Shown: positions 22,255 to 30,186 of the stretch, one piece after another
Layout of the letters: each line of letters begins with the position of its first letter
Numbering within the stretch: the stretch's first letter is position 1
Assembly (NCBI GenBank): GCA_009784975.1
Contig: WQXG01000016.1
Coordinates: forward strand, 1 to 48,802
DNA length: 48,802 nucleotides
Direction: 5' to 3'
From: Treponema sp.
Lineage (GTDB): Bacteria; Spirochaetota; Spirochaetia; Treponematales; Breznakiellaceae
The notes under the pieces: generated by a model
Told to the model about the DNA's origin: nothing
Databases searched by the model: none
Seen by the model: only the letters and a program-made list of their open reading frames with translations
Position numbers and translations under genes: made by a program

Positions 22255-24534
22255 TTCCAACTCAATATTCACAAAAGCCGGGGGGAGGTGTTCGTTAAAG
22301 GCTTTTAGGGTTAGGGTGCCGGAATTGGCTTTTATCATTACCAGCGCTTTGCCGCCGCTTGTTATTACTTTTGGTAAAGTAAAACCTAAATTTGAATTTA
22401 AATCGGGGGAACAGGAGCCCATTATTTCTCCGTCTCCTGTTAATGTAAATTCAATTAACAATTCTTCGTTTGGGCAGAGAATGCCGTCTTTATCTGTAAT
22501 GTTTACTTCTACGTGCGCGATTTCACCGCTTGCCAATTGTTTACAGTCAGGTTTCAGCAAAATCTTTTTTGCCTCACTTGCGGTTTTTAATTCATGGGAG
22601 CAAACTTCTTTTTCGTTACGAAATCCTGTTACTTTAACTTCGCCGCTTTGATACTCAAATGTCCATTGAATAATGCAATTTTGAGGTTTGCGCTTCCCGA
22701 TTTTTTTACCGTTAATCCACAGTTCCGCCTCATCGCAGTTTGTAAAAATCCAGGCGGTTACGGTTCTTCTCTCCAGATGTTTAAGGTTTAAATGAGAAGA
22801 AAGAGGCGGAAAAGACCAGCGGCCTCTCGCATAATCATTTTTTTTATTTTGATCATAAAAAGCAAGATATACTACAGGCTCTTCTTTCCATAAGCATTTC
22901 CTAAACCAGGCATTGGGTTTTAAAAAACCGCAAATATCAAGGATAGATCCTGCCCAGCCTTTCGCGGGCCATGGACATTCACCAAGATAATCAATCCCTG
23001 CCCATATAAATTGTCCAATTACATTATCGTTTTCCAGCACAAATGTCCATGGATTTTTTTCTGTTATTTCTTCAAAGTTTAAAGCCGTGCTTGAATAATA
23101 TTCATAACATTCCGTCCCTACGATTGGTTTTTCAATTCCTTTTGTGTAGTCATTATAAAGCACTTCATGGTAATTAAGCCCCAGAACATCAACATCTTTT
23201 GCAAGTTTTTTTGTTATCTTTACAAGTTCAGATGCAGGCGCTCCTACAAGGCTTCTGGGATTTGCGTGCGGAGACAAGCCGCAGGTTACAGGCCGATCAT
23301 CGAGATTTCGGATAATGCTTACAAGTTTTTTTTGTATTTCCAGCATGGATGTTTCGCCCTGATTCTCAACTTCATTGCCGATACTCCACATAAAAATACA
23401 GGGATGATTTCTGTCACGCAGAACCATGTCTTCAAGGTCACGTTTTGCGTCTTTTTCAAAATGCGCTGCATAATAGCCGCTTTTCCATTTATCAAAACAT
23501 TCGTCTATAACATAAAATCCCATTTCGTCGCAAAGATCCAGAAACTCAGCTGCCGGCGTATTATGACTTGTCCTAATTGCGTTGCAGCCCAAATCCTTTA
23601 AAATGGCAAGCCTTCGCCGCCAGACAGAATCGTAATGAGAAGCGCCTGTAATACCGCAATCGTGGTGAAGGCATACGCCTTTTAATTTTATTTTTTCTCC
23701 GTTAACAGTCATTCCTTTTTTATATTCAATTTTAATATTCCGGATGCCAAAACGCGTTTCTGCAGACTGCTCATCATCAATATGCATAATGGCTCTGTAC
23801 AAATTCGGCTCCTCTGCCGACCACAACAAAGGATTTTTAATTACAAAATCATGTTTTAAAATAATTTCTTTCTTTGCGGAATTAAAAGGCACCCTGCCCT
23901 CTGCCGCGCATTTTCCTTCGTTATCCAGCAATTTGATAAACAATATTTTCTCGCTGCTTTTTCTCTGAGCGCTTTCAATAGCAACTTCAACCTTTACAGA
24001 CGCGCTTTTTTTATCAGATGCCAAATTCGATACAATATGAACGCCCCATGTCTTAACATGAACTTGGGGAAGAACTTTTAAAAATACATTTCTGAATAAT
24101 CCCGATCCGGAATACCAGCGATCGGGCGCTTCACATCCGTTATCAAGCCGGACTGCTATTATATTTTTTCCTTCTTTTACAAACTCAGTTATATCTATTT
24201 CAAAACTGGAATACCCATAAGCGCGCTGTGCGGCTTTTTCTCCGTTAATATAAACTGTGCTGTTTCTGTATGCCCCGCCGAAATAAACAAATACTTTCTT
24301 TTCGCTTAAATCCGCAAGCGTAAATTCCTTGCGATACCAGACCGTTTCTTCCCATTCAAAGAACCCCTGCATATTCTGCCCTGTCCACCCGCCTTCCGTC
24401 TTTTTAAAGGGACGGCTTATTACCCAATCATGGGGTAATTCTGCATTTTTCCAGGTATGATCCGGGTAATCGGGACGATGGGCGTTTTTGGGGTCGCTTA
24501 TTAGGAACTTCCAGTTTTTGTTGAAAAGTATCAT
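22225..24534 (-). CDS. Glycoside hydrolase family 2 (beta-galactosidase-like)
   Basis: A 769-residue cytoplasmic glycosidase, as no signal peptide is present. Domain order is a sugar-binding jelly roll (1-165), an Ig-like domain (about 165-270), a TIM barrel (about 275-570), and C-terminal DUF4982-like and Ig-like domains (about 590-760). The general acid is E388 in SIGNEVEN and the nucleophile E475 in VGTECYEYY. RTSHNTPAAE and GGAYRNSTVYING are typical of GH2 beta-galactosidases, but beta-glucuronidase or another activity on xylan side chains cannot be excluded. It is upstream of uxuA-aguA on the same strand, separated by family C repeats. Its last residues (ENSLAEARKS) and stop are encoded by repeat DNA, which suggests that the natural 3' end was replaced or extended. 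Confidence 0.9.
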   Translation of the reverse strand: MILFNKNWKFLISDPKNAHRPDYPDHTWKNAELPHDWVISRPFKKTEGGWTGQNMQGFFEWEETVWYRKEFTLADLSEKKVFVYFGGAYRNSTVYINGEKAAQRAYGYSSFEIDITEFVKEGKNIIAVRLDNGCEAPDRWYSGSGLFRNVFLKVLPQVHVKTWGVHIVSNLASDKKSASVKVEVAIESAQRKSSEKILFIKLLDNEGKCAAEGRVPFNSAKKEIILKHDFVIKNPLLWSAEEPNLYRAIMHIDDEQSAETRFGIRNIKIEYKKGMTVNGEKIKLKGVCLHHDCGITGASHYDSVWRRRLAILKDLGCNAIRTSHNTPAAEFLDLCDEMGFYVIDECFDKWKSGYYAAHFEKDAKRDLEDMVLRDRNHPCIFMWSIGNEVENQGETSMLEIQKKLVSIIRNLDDRPVTCGLSPHANPRSLVGAPASELVKITKKLAKDVDVLGLNYHEVLYNDYTKGIEKPIVGTECYEYYSSTALNFEEITEKNPWTFVLENDNVIGQFIWAGIDYLGECPWPAKGWAGSILDICGFLKPNAWFRKCLWKEEPVVYLAFYDQNKKNDYARGRWSFPPLSSHLNLKHLERRTVTAWIFTNCDEAELWINGKKIGKRKPQNCIIQWTFEYQSGEVKVTGFRNEKEVCSHELKTASEAKKILLKPDCKQLASGEIAHVEVNITDKDGILCPNEELLIEFTLTGDGEIMGSCSPDLNSNLGFTLPKVITSGGKALVMIKANSGTLTLKAFNEHLPPAFVNIELENSLAEARKS

Positions 24535-24563
24535 GTGGGTATTATATCACAAATGGAAGAGGT

Positions 24564-24681
24564 TTACCACGAACCGCCTAGAAACTTCGTTGGCAAAACA
24601 CGAACGAACACGAACGGAAGAATTTGAGGTTTAGCATTTCTTTATTTCCTGTTCGTGTGTGTTCGCTTGGTTCGTGGTTTT
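24564..24681. repeat. Family B intergenic repeats, inverted pair
   Basis: A copy of the family B repeat (ACCACGAACC, then CACGAACGAACACGAACG) at 24564-24618 faces an inverted copy (GTTCGTGTGTGTTCGC, GGTTCGTGGT) at 24650-24680, with 30 bp between. The gap 24535-24721 has no gene. Other copies lie at 35429-35460 and 43405-43500. Confidence 0.8.
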
Positions 24682-24683
24682 TG

Positions 24684-24715
24684 GGTAGCAGCTACCTTTT
24701 TTGGTAGCTGCTACC
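24684..24715. repeat. Family D hairpin
   Basis: GGTAGCAGCTACC (24684-24696), six T, then GGTAGCTGCTACC (24703-24715) make a perfect 13-bp inverted repeat. Each arm is itself nearly palindromic. It sits just after the stop of the minus-strand lipoprotein gene. A related sequence is at 38404-38442. Confidence 0.8.
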
Positions 24716-24721
24716 GGTTTT

Positions 24722-26188
24722 TTAGTTTACTGTTACTGAGTTTATTCTTAAAATGTATGTTACATTTCTTAATTTGTTTGTTTCGCTTTGAGGAGCGCCT
24801 TCTACTTCCTTTGTGCCGCCGTTATTTATAATACGGAATGCTGTTGTTGTGCCGGCAGGGAAACCGCTGCCATCTACAAGCGGAAAGCCGCTTCCGGCAT
24901 TTTGTAATGCTGTTCCATCCAGTGTAAAAGTACCTGTAGGAACGCCGGTTTCTTCAAGTACAGGATATCTTTGACCAGAAGAATGATTAACTTCACTTCC
25001 CCCTTTGCCGCAGGATGCCTGAATAACCAACTGATGCTCTATTAACGGATTTTCAACGTAATTTACTATCGTATATGAAACACTAACGGTTTTTCCTGTA
25101 AGAGGAAGAACGGAAGAATCAAAGAAATAAATTGCAGCTCCGCTGTTATATGTTGTATGATTTGCATTGGTAAATGTTATTGTATTTCCGCTGACAGCAA
25201 GATCACTTCCGTAAACAAGATCCAGCACAACTACACCTACGGCTTTAGGTACGAAGGTTATCGATTCTACTTTTACGCCTCTTACTGTTATACCGCCGCC
25301 GCTTGATGCTACCAGCAGATAATTGGGTACGCCTGTTTCATTTACTACCGCTTTGCTGTTTTCTCCGTTTTTCATGTTCCAGACATGTGTGCTGAATATT
25401 CTATTATCTGAATCTTCCCAGCCGCCTTGTTTGTCTTCTTTTAGCAGATTAAAATGCGCAAGTCCCTGCTGCGCTGCTGCTGCATCGGCTATTTCCTGAT
25501 CTGTTATTGGTTCTGTACAAGCTTCATCTTTATACAATGACGCGACAACTACAACAAGCGCATAATTGGACATATCCTGAATGTTTGCGTTTAAATTTAT
25601 TAAGGCGCCTCCGTTACTGCCAAAGCCGTAAGTGCCGCCAAGATCTATTACTATTTCGTCGCTGGGTGTTGCGAAAGTTATTGAATTTACTCTTATTGAT
25701 TTTACTCTTACGCCGTCTTCAAATTCTGACCAGTTTGCCTGAATTAATAATGTTGTGGGGATTCCTGTGTCTCCATCCAGAATGTTTAAGGTGGAGTCGC
25801 CGTCAACATTCATATTCCATTTTACATCGGCGCAGTAATTTTCTTCGTCATCCCAGTTGGTTCCGCCGGGTACTTTTAGTAATTTAAAGAAAGCGAGGTT
25901 TGTAAATTCACCTGTTTGTTCTTCTGCTATTGTTTCACCTTCATCGTCAATATAAAGGGTCGCGTTTACGGTAACGCTTCCGTAATTGGAAATATCCAAA
26001 ATAGGTTCAGGAGAATCTGTAAGATCGATTTCTATTCCAGGATAATTGCCTTGAGAGTCATCAAATGCAGCAAAATAGTCAACGTTCCATTGTATATCGC
26101 TTCCGCCGCCATCACCACCCGTGCCCGGTTCGTTGCAGCCGATTAAAATGAACGCTAAAAGCGTAAAAATAACAATTATGTGTTTCAT
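24722..26188 (-). CDS. Lipoprotein with three internal repeats, candidate glycan-binding protein
   Basis: The product has 488 residues with a clear lipoprotein signal (MKHIIVIFTLLAFILIGC, lipid Cys18) and a Gly-rich tether. I start at ATG 26188, with AGGAG upstream; the longer frame to 26257 has no such site. Two related segments of about 140 residues follow, sharing DISNY/DMSNY, LAFFKLLK/LAHFNLLK, W-D-D-E/W-E-D-S, KWNM/VWNM, TGIPTTLL/TGVPNYLL, VKSIRVNSITF/VKVESITF and a valine-rich DL strand. A third, more distant copy contains TGVPTGTF and RINSVTV. This looks like a tandem of beta-sandwich modules. It is divergent from a modular xylanase and shares its control region, so a surface xylan-binding role is plausible. 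I recognise no named family. Confidence 0.6.
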   Translation of the reverse strand: MKHIIVIFTLLAFILIGCNEPGTGGDGGGSDIQWNVDYFAAFDDSQGNYPGIEIDLTDSPEPILDISNYGSVTVNATLYIDDEGETIAEEQTGEFTNLAFFKLLKVPGGTNWDDEENYCADVKWNMNVDGDSTLNILDGDTGIPTTLLIQANWSEFEDGVRVKSIRVNSITFATPSDEIVIDLGGTYGFGSNGGALINLNANIQDMSNYALVVVVASLYKDEACTEPITDQEIADAAAAQQGLAHFNLLKEDKQGGWEDSDNRIFSTHVWNMKNGENSKAVVNETGVPNYLLVASSGGGITVRGVKVESITFVPKAVGVVVLDLVYGSDLAVSGNTITFTNANHTTYNSGAAIYFFDSSVLPLTGKTVSVSYTIVNYVENPLIEHQLVIQASCGKGGSEVNHSSGQRYPVLEETGVPTGTFTLDGTALQNAGSGFPLVDGSGFPAGTTTAFRIINNGGTKEVEGAPQSETNKLRNVTYILRINSVTVN

Positions 26189-26244
26189 ATTACTCTCCTG
26201 AAATTTGTTTTTATTATAATACTCTGTATTGCTGTTTTTTAATG

Positions 26245-26305
26245 TAGGTAAATTCACCTATGGCGGGTTTTATAGGGAATATTCCCTATCTACATCTACA
26301 GGTAG
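26245..26305. promoter_or_regulatory. Cluster of palindromes between divergent xylan genes
   Basis: The 148-bp space between the lipoprotein and the GH10 gene holds an inverted repeat TAGGT-6-ACCTA (26245-26260), a perfect 18-bp palindrome ATAGGGAATATTCCCTAT (26272-26289) and CTAC-AG-GTAG (26296-26305). They lie 30-90 bp before the xylanase start and are likely operators. On the minus strand a TATAAT-like -10 box for the lipoprotein gene lies near 26214-26219. Confidence 0.55.
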
Positions 26306-26336
26306 TACCCCTATAGTAGGTTAAGGGAGAAATAAA

Positions 26337-29300
26337 ATGGCGAAAAATAATAAGTTTCACTTTCTTGTTTTGGTCTTTTTGGTAATTGGTGTCTGGTTCT
26401 TTGTTTCAGACTGCGCGACATCGGGCGGCGGCGGGACTGTCGTTTACTTTGAAGATTTTGAAAATTATTCGGGCGGCTGGATGCCAAGAGGCGGCGCTTC
26501 TGTGCGTGTTGTTACCGGTACCGGCTACTCAGGTGATAAATCGCTGCTGGTTACAAACAGATCCAAAACCTGGCATGGCGCGATTTATTCTCTTGCCAGT
26601 TTGAAACCCGGGCAAACTTATAATATTTCCGTTTGGGCAATGTTCGATGATGACAGCGCTCCTTCCCAGGCTGTCAATATCAGTATTCAGCAAAATATTG
26701 ACGGGCAGGGGGAAACTTATTCCACTATTGGAGCGGCGCGTCTTCCGCGAGGCGAATGGGTCTTTATCGAAGGTGAGTATACTGTTCCGCGTTCCCGTTT
26801 TGAATCTATGGTCTACCTTTATTTTGAAGGCAGATATAAATCTGATGAAGATACGGAGCCCAGCGATCTTTTCAGTTTCTATGTTGATGATATAACGATC
26901 ACGCGGCTTCCTCCTTCTCCGCCGCCTATGGCAGAAAAAGATATTCCCAGCTTGCATGAATTTTTCCCTGAATTTCCGCTGGGAGCGGCTATCGAAGGAC
27001 CGGGCTATTTTAATCCCAATCATTCCCATCATGCGCTGCTGCGTCATTTTAATGTGCTTGTTCTGGGCAACGGGATGAAACCTGACGCATTGCAGCCTTC
27101 GGAAGGACGTTTTAACTGGACGCAGGCGGACGCGCTTATCGAATATGCCGAGAAAAACGATGTGCTTGTAAGAGGTCATACTCTTATCTGGCACAATCAA
27201 ACGCCGAACTGGTTCTTTCAAGGGTCCGGTCCCGACGGGCTTGCTACCAAAGAACAGCTCTACGCGCGGATGGAAAGGCACATTAAAGAAGTTGTTACGC
27301 GCTACAAGGGCAAGATTCATACATGGGACGTTGTTAACGAAGTTATCGGGGACGACGGCGAAATGCGTAATTCCAGATTTTATCAAATCGTTGGCAGCCA
27401 TGAGTATATAGCGAAAGCTTTCCAGTGGGCGCATGAAGCAGACCCTGACGCTCTTTTGTGCCTTAATGATTATTCGATTGAATCTCCAAGCGCCAAGCAG
27501 GACGGTTTTTACAATCTTTTAAAGACGCTTTTGGATGAAGGTGTCCCAGTTCATGTCGCGGGTATCCAGGGGCATATCAGCCTTGCGTGGCCGACTGTTT
27601 CTGATTTACGTCAGGCTATACAGAGGTTTGCTTCTCTTGGTTTAAAGGTTCAGGTGACAGAACTTGATGTTTCCATTTATGCCAATTCAGGGGAAGCAAC
27701 CAAAAGAGCGGACAGGGATATTTTAATTGAACAGGCTTACAAGTACCGCGCTCTTTTTGACATGTTCCGCGAAGAAGCTGTAAAGGGTAACCTTGATATG
27801 GTAGTGGTATGGGGTCTTTCCGATATTGAAACCTGGCTTAATAATCACCCTGTTCCAGGAAGAACAGATCACCCTCTTTTCTTTGGAAAGGATTTAAAGG
27901 CAAAACCCGCATACTGGATAATTGTTGATCCAACAAATATGCCAATACAGATCAAAAGAATCGACGCAACCTATGCTCAAAACAGGGTAACTAATATAAA
28001 TGACACAATATGGAACTATGTTTCCCCGCGCGATATCGCCGACAACATGGGTAATAAATACGGATGGTTTAAAGTGATGTGGGATGATACTTCGATATAT
28101 ACCAAGGTATTTATGAACAATATCGATCCTTCGGGGAAAGTAAATTTCTTTATTGAGCCGAGAAATCAAAAACTTGAAAACCGAAGCGAGGTTGCGTTTA
28201 CATCCGGGTTTGATCAGAGAAGCGCGGTTCGTTACAAAGACGGATATGCCATGCTCGCTGTAATTCCGTTTGAAGGAAAACTTGACGCGAGGGTTGGTTT
28301 TGATCTTAGGCTTGAAAACGCTGATAATATTTACAGCTGGAATGATTTTGACAACAGCCAGGAAGTTTCTTCCCTTAATTACGGAACGATTAATTTACGC
28401 ACTTTGCCGCCTGTAACTTATGCCAATAGGGGAACTGTCAATCTTACAACACGCGCTACCCGCGCCATTGACCCTGTGTGGGAAAGAGCGCAGCCTGTTC
28501 CAATGAATGTAAGGACAATGGGCTTTACAGAAGACGGATCAGTTTTCCGCGCGCTTTGGGATGATAATTTCCTTTATGTAATGACAGAGGTTGCCGACTC
28601 TTCTCTGGACGACAGATCCAACACAGTCCATGAACAGGACTCTGTCGAAGTCTTTGTAGACCAAAACAACGGCAAGACCGCAATTTACGAACAGGACGAT
28701 GGCCAGTACCGCGTTAACTTCCGTAATGCTGCGTCATTCAACGGCGGAGACAGTTCGCAGTTTGTATCAAGAACAATGGTTATCCCGGGAGGATACCGCG
28801 TAGAAATGGCAATTCCCCTGTACGCGATAAAACCCGCTGCCGGGCAAATTATCGGTTTTGATGTTCAGATAAATGACGCGACCAACGGCGGAAGAACCGG
28901 TATCCGCAACTGGGCAAGCAATACAAATATGGGCTATCAAAGTACAGAGGACTTTGGGATATTAATTTTTGCTGATGACGGATCTGAGCCTGTCATTCAA
29001 TATATACCTGAAATTATTGTAATTGATGATCCCGGTGAAATCGAAATTTATTTTTATGAAACAGAAGATACCGTAATTCCAGCCCGGGATCACATCGAAA
29101 CTACATACGTACCTTACAGCGGCGAAACTGACGATGACATATTCACATTGATACCGCAAGTTACGGAAGGTAACGGTTGGGTCGCGATCAGAGTGAGCGA
29201 TAATAATCTTGCTACAGGCAATTTAATCGCAAGGCTGGGGGATACAATCGAAGTTACTGCGGTTCCGCATAACGGCTGGAAAGTAAAATCAATTACTACA

Positions 29301-29444
29301 TCTCCATCCAAGACAATTATTATCGGCGGCGGTATCGGCGTAAACAACAGTTTCGGTATTAAAACAGGAACATTTATCATCGACAGAAAAAATGAGAATG
29401 CTCAGATAAATGTAGAAGTGCAATTTGAGAGAATAACCAGGTAA
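26337..29444 (+). CDS. Modular GH10 endo-xylanase with CBM domains (lipoprotein candidate)
   Basis: A 1035-residue exported xylanase. It has a signal peptide ending at Cys26 (VSDC, a loose lipobox followed by a Gly-rich tether), a CBM4/9/22-like module (about 33-190), then the GH10 barrel (about 200-532) with acid/base E335 (DVVNEV) and nucleophile E442 (VTELDVSI). Two CBM9-like modules follow (about 535-690 and 690-905; the second has DDNFLYVMTEV, EVFVDQNNG and GFDVQINDA), and a C-terminal domain of unknown type. In the -2 subsite the usual ENxMK reads GNGMK (244-248), so the conserved Glu is missing. The Shine-Dalgarno sequence AGGGAGA precedes ATG. It opens the plus-strand xylan cluster; the regulator gene follows after 3 bp. 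Confidence 0.95.
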   Translation: MAKNNKFHFLVLVFLVIGVWFFVSDCATSGGGGTVVYFEDFENYSGGWMPRGGASVRVVTGTGYSGDKSLLVTNRSKTWHGAIYSLASLKPGQTYNISVWAMFDDDSAPSQAVNISIQQNIDGQGETYSTIGAARLPRGEWVFIEGEYTVPRSRFESMVYLYFEGRYKSDEDTEPSDLFSFYVDDITITRLPPSPPPMAEKDIPSLHEFFPEFPLGAAIEGPGYFNPNHSHHALLRHFNVLVLGNGMKPDALQPSEGRFNWTQADALIEYAEKNDVLVRGHTLIWHNQTPNWFFQGSGPDGLATKEQLYARMERHIKEVVTRYKGKIHTWDVVNEVIGDDGEMRNSRFYQIVGSHEYIAKAFQWAHEADPDALLCLNDYSIESPSAKQDGFYNLLKTLLDEGVPVHVAGIQGHISLAWPTVSDLRQAIQRFASLGLKVQVTELDVSIYANSGEATKRADRDILIEQAYKYRALFDMFREEAVKGNLDMVVVWGLSDIETWLNNHPVPGRTDHPLFFGKDLKAKPAYWIIVDPTNMPIQIKRIDATYAQNRVTNINDTIWNYVSPRDIADNMGNKYGWFKVMWDDTSIYTKVFMNNIDPSGKVNFFIEPRNQKLENRSEVAFTSGFDQRSAVRYKDGYAMLAVIPFEGKLDARVGFDLRLENADNIYSWNDFDNSQEVSSLNYGTINLRTLPPVTYANRGTVNLTTRATRAIDPVWERAQPVPMNVRTMGFTEDGSVFRALWDDNFLYVMTEVADSSLDDRSNTVHEQDSVEVFVDQNNGKTAIYEQDDGQYRVNFRNAASFNGGDSSQFVSRTMVIPGGYRVEMAIPLYAIKPAAGQIIGFDVQINDATNGGRTGIRNWASNTNMGYQSTEDFGILIFADDGSEPVIQYIPEIIVIDDPGEIEIYFYETEDTVIPARDHIETTYVPYSGETDDDIFTLIPQVTEGNGWVAIRVSDNNLATGNLIARLGDTIEVTAVPHNGWKVKSITTSPSKTIIIGGGIGVNNSFGIKTGTFIIDRKNENAQINVEVQFERITR

Positions 29445-29447
29445 CTT

Positions 29448-30128
29448 ATGCCGGATCCTGTAAAGGTTTTAATTGTAGAAAGTCAGCCTGTTTTTTCAAG
29501 GGGACTGGTTTCTCTGATTCAGGGTACCCATGGGTATCTTGTAATTGGAGAAGCTTTGAACTCCGGCGATGCTTTAAAACTCGCGAAAAAATTAAAACCA
29601 AAACTTGTAATTCTTGATATCGCTCTGGGCAAAGAAAACGCCTTGAATCTTATTACCCAGCTAAAAGCTCAAGATTCAGAAGTATTAATTCTGGTCCTTT
29701 CCATGCATGACGAAAGATTCTACTCGGAACGAGTTCTGCGTCTTGGAGCGCGCGGTTATATAATGAAAGATAAACCGGAGGAAAAAGTAATTGAGGCTGT
29801 AAATACTGTAGTATCCGGAAAAGTGTATCTTAGCGAGATAGAAAGAGAACGTATTTTTGAAGCAATGGCAGGCGTAAACCCGCGCGGCGGCAATGACTGG
29901 GATTTATCGCTTAGAAAATTATCAAACCGGGAACTTCAGATTTTTACCCTTATGGGTAAGGGGCTTGGAACCCTGGAAATCGCCTCGCGGTTTAATCTTA
30001 GCACCAAAACGATAGATACCCACAAGGAACACATTAAACAGAAACTTCACTGTAATACTTCTCTGGAACTAAGACAATTGGCTATTGAGTGGTTGTCCAA
30101 CCCTGATGATAGGGAAAATTACCGATAA
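29448..30128 (+). CDS. NarL/FixJ-type response regulator
   Basis: A DNA-binding transcription regulator of 226 residues: receiver domain (about 5-120) with phosphoacceptor D57 (VILDIALG), Ser in LVLSMHD and Lys in YIMKDKP, then a LuxR-type helix-turn-helix (about 155-215, LSNRELQIFTLMGKG and STKTIDTHKEHIKQKL). The acidic pair that binds Mg, usually DD, is E11-S12 (VESQP), so phosphorylation may be altered. No sensor kinase is nearby. It begins 3 bp after the xylanase and precedes the sugar transporter, so it probably controls the xylan genes, perhaps through the palindromes at 26245-26305. Confidence 0.92.
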   Translation: MPDPVKVLIVESQPVFSRGLVSLIQGTHGYLVIGEALNSGDALKLAKKLKPKLVILDIALGKENALNLITQLKAQDSEVLILVLSMHDERFYSERVLRLGARGYIMKDKPEEKVIEAVNTVVSGKVYLSEIERERIFEAMAGVNPRGGNDWDLSLRKLSNRELQIFTLMGKGLGTLEIASRFNLSTKTIDTHKEHIKQKLHCNTSLELRQLAIEWLSNPDDRENYR

Positions 30129-30186
30129 CCCGTATCTAGATTTTCTATTATGATTACTTAAATTCGTATCTTTTGGAGGGAATGTG

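Noticed and set aside
22026..22298. 90-codon frame opposite the GH2 3' end
   Set aside because: It is made of family C repeats plus antisense GH2 sequence, with no start signal.
24684..24715. Rho-independent terminator for the minus-strand lipoprotein
   Set aside because: The stem is perfect, but on the minus strand it is not followed by a T run; it is listed as a repeat instead.
26189..26257. N-terminal extension of the repeat lipoprotein
   Set aside because: It lies in the control region, and the signal peptide and AGGAG fit ATG 26188.
26529..27434. Long open frame (301 codons) opposite the GH10 gene
   Set aside because: It is antisense to the conserved xylanase sequence and has no family likeness or start signal; long antisense frames are expected there.
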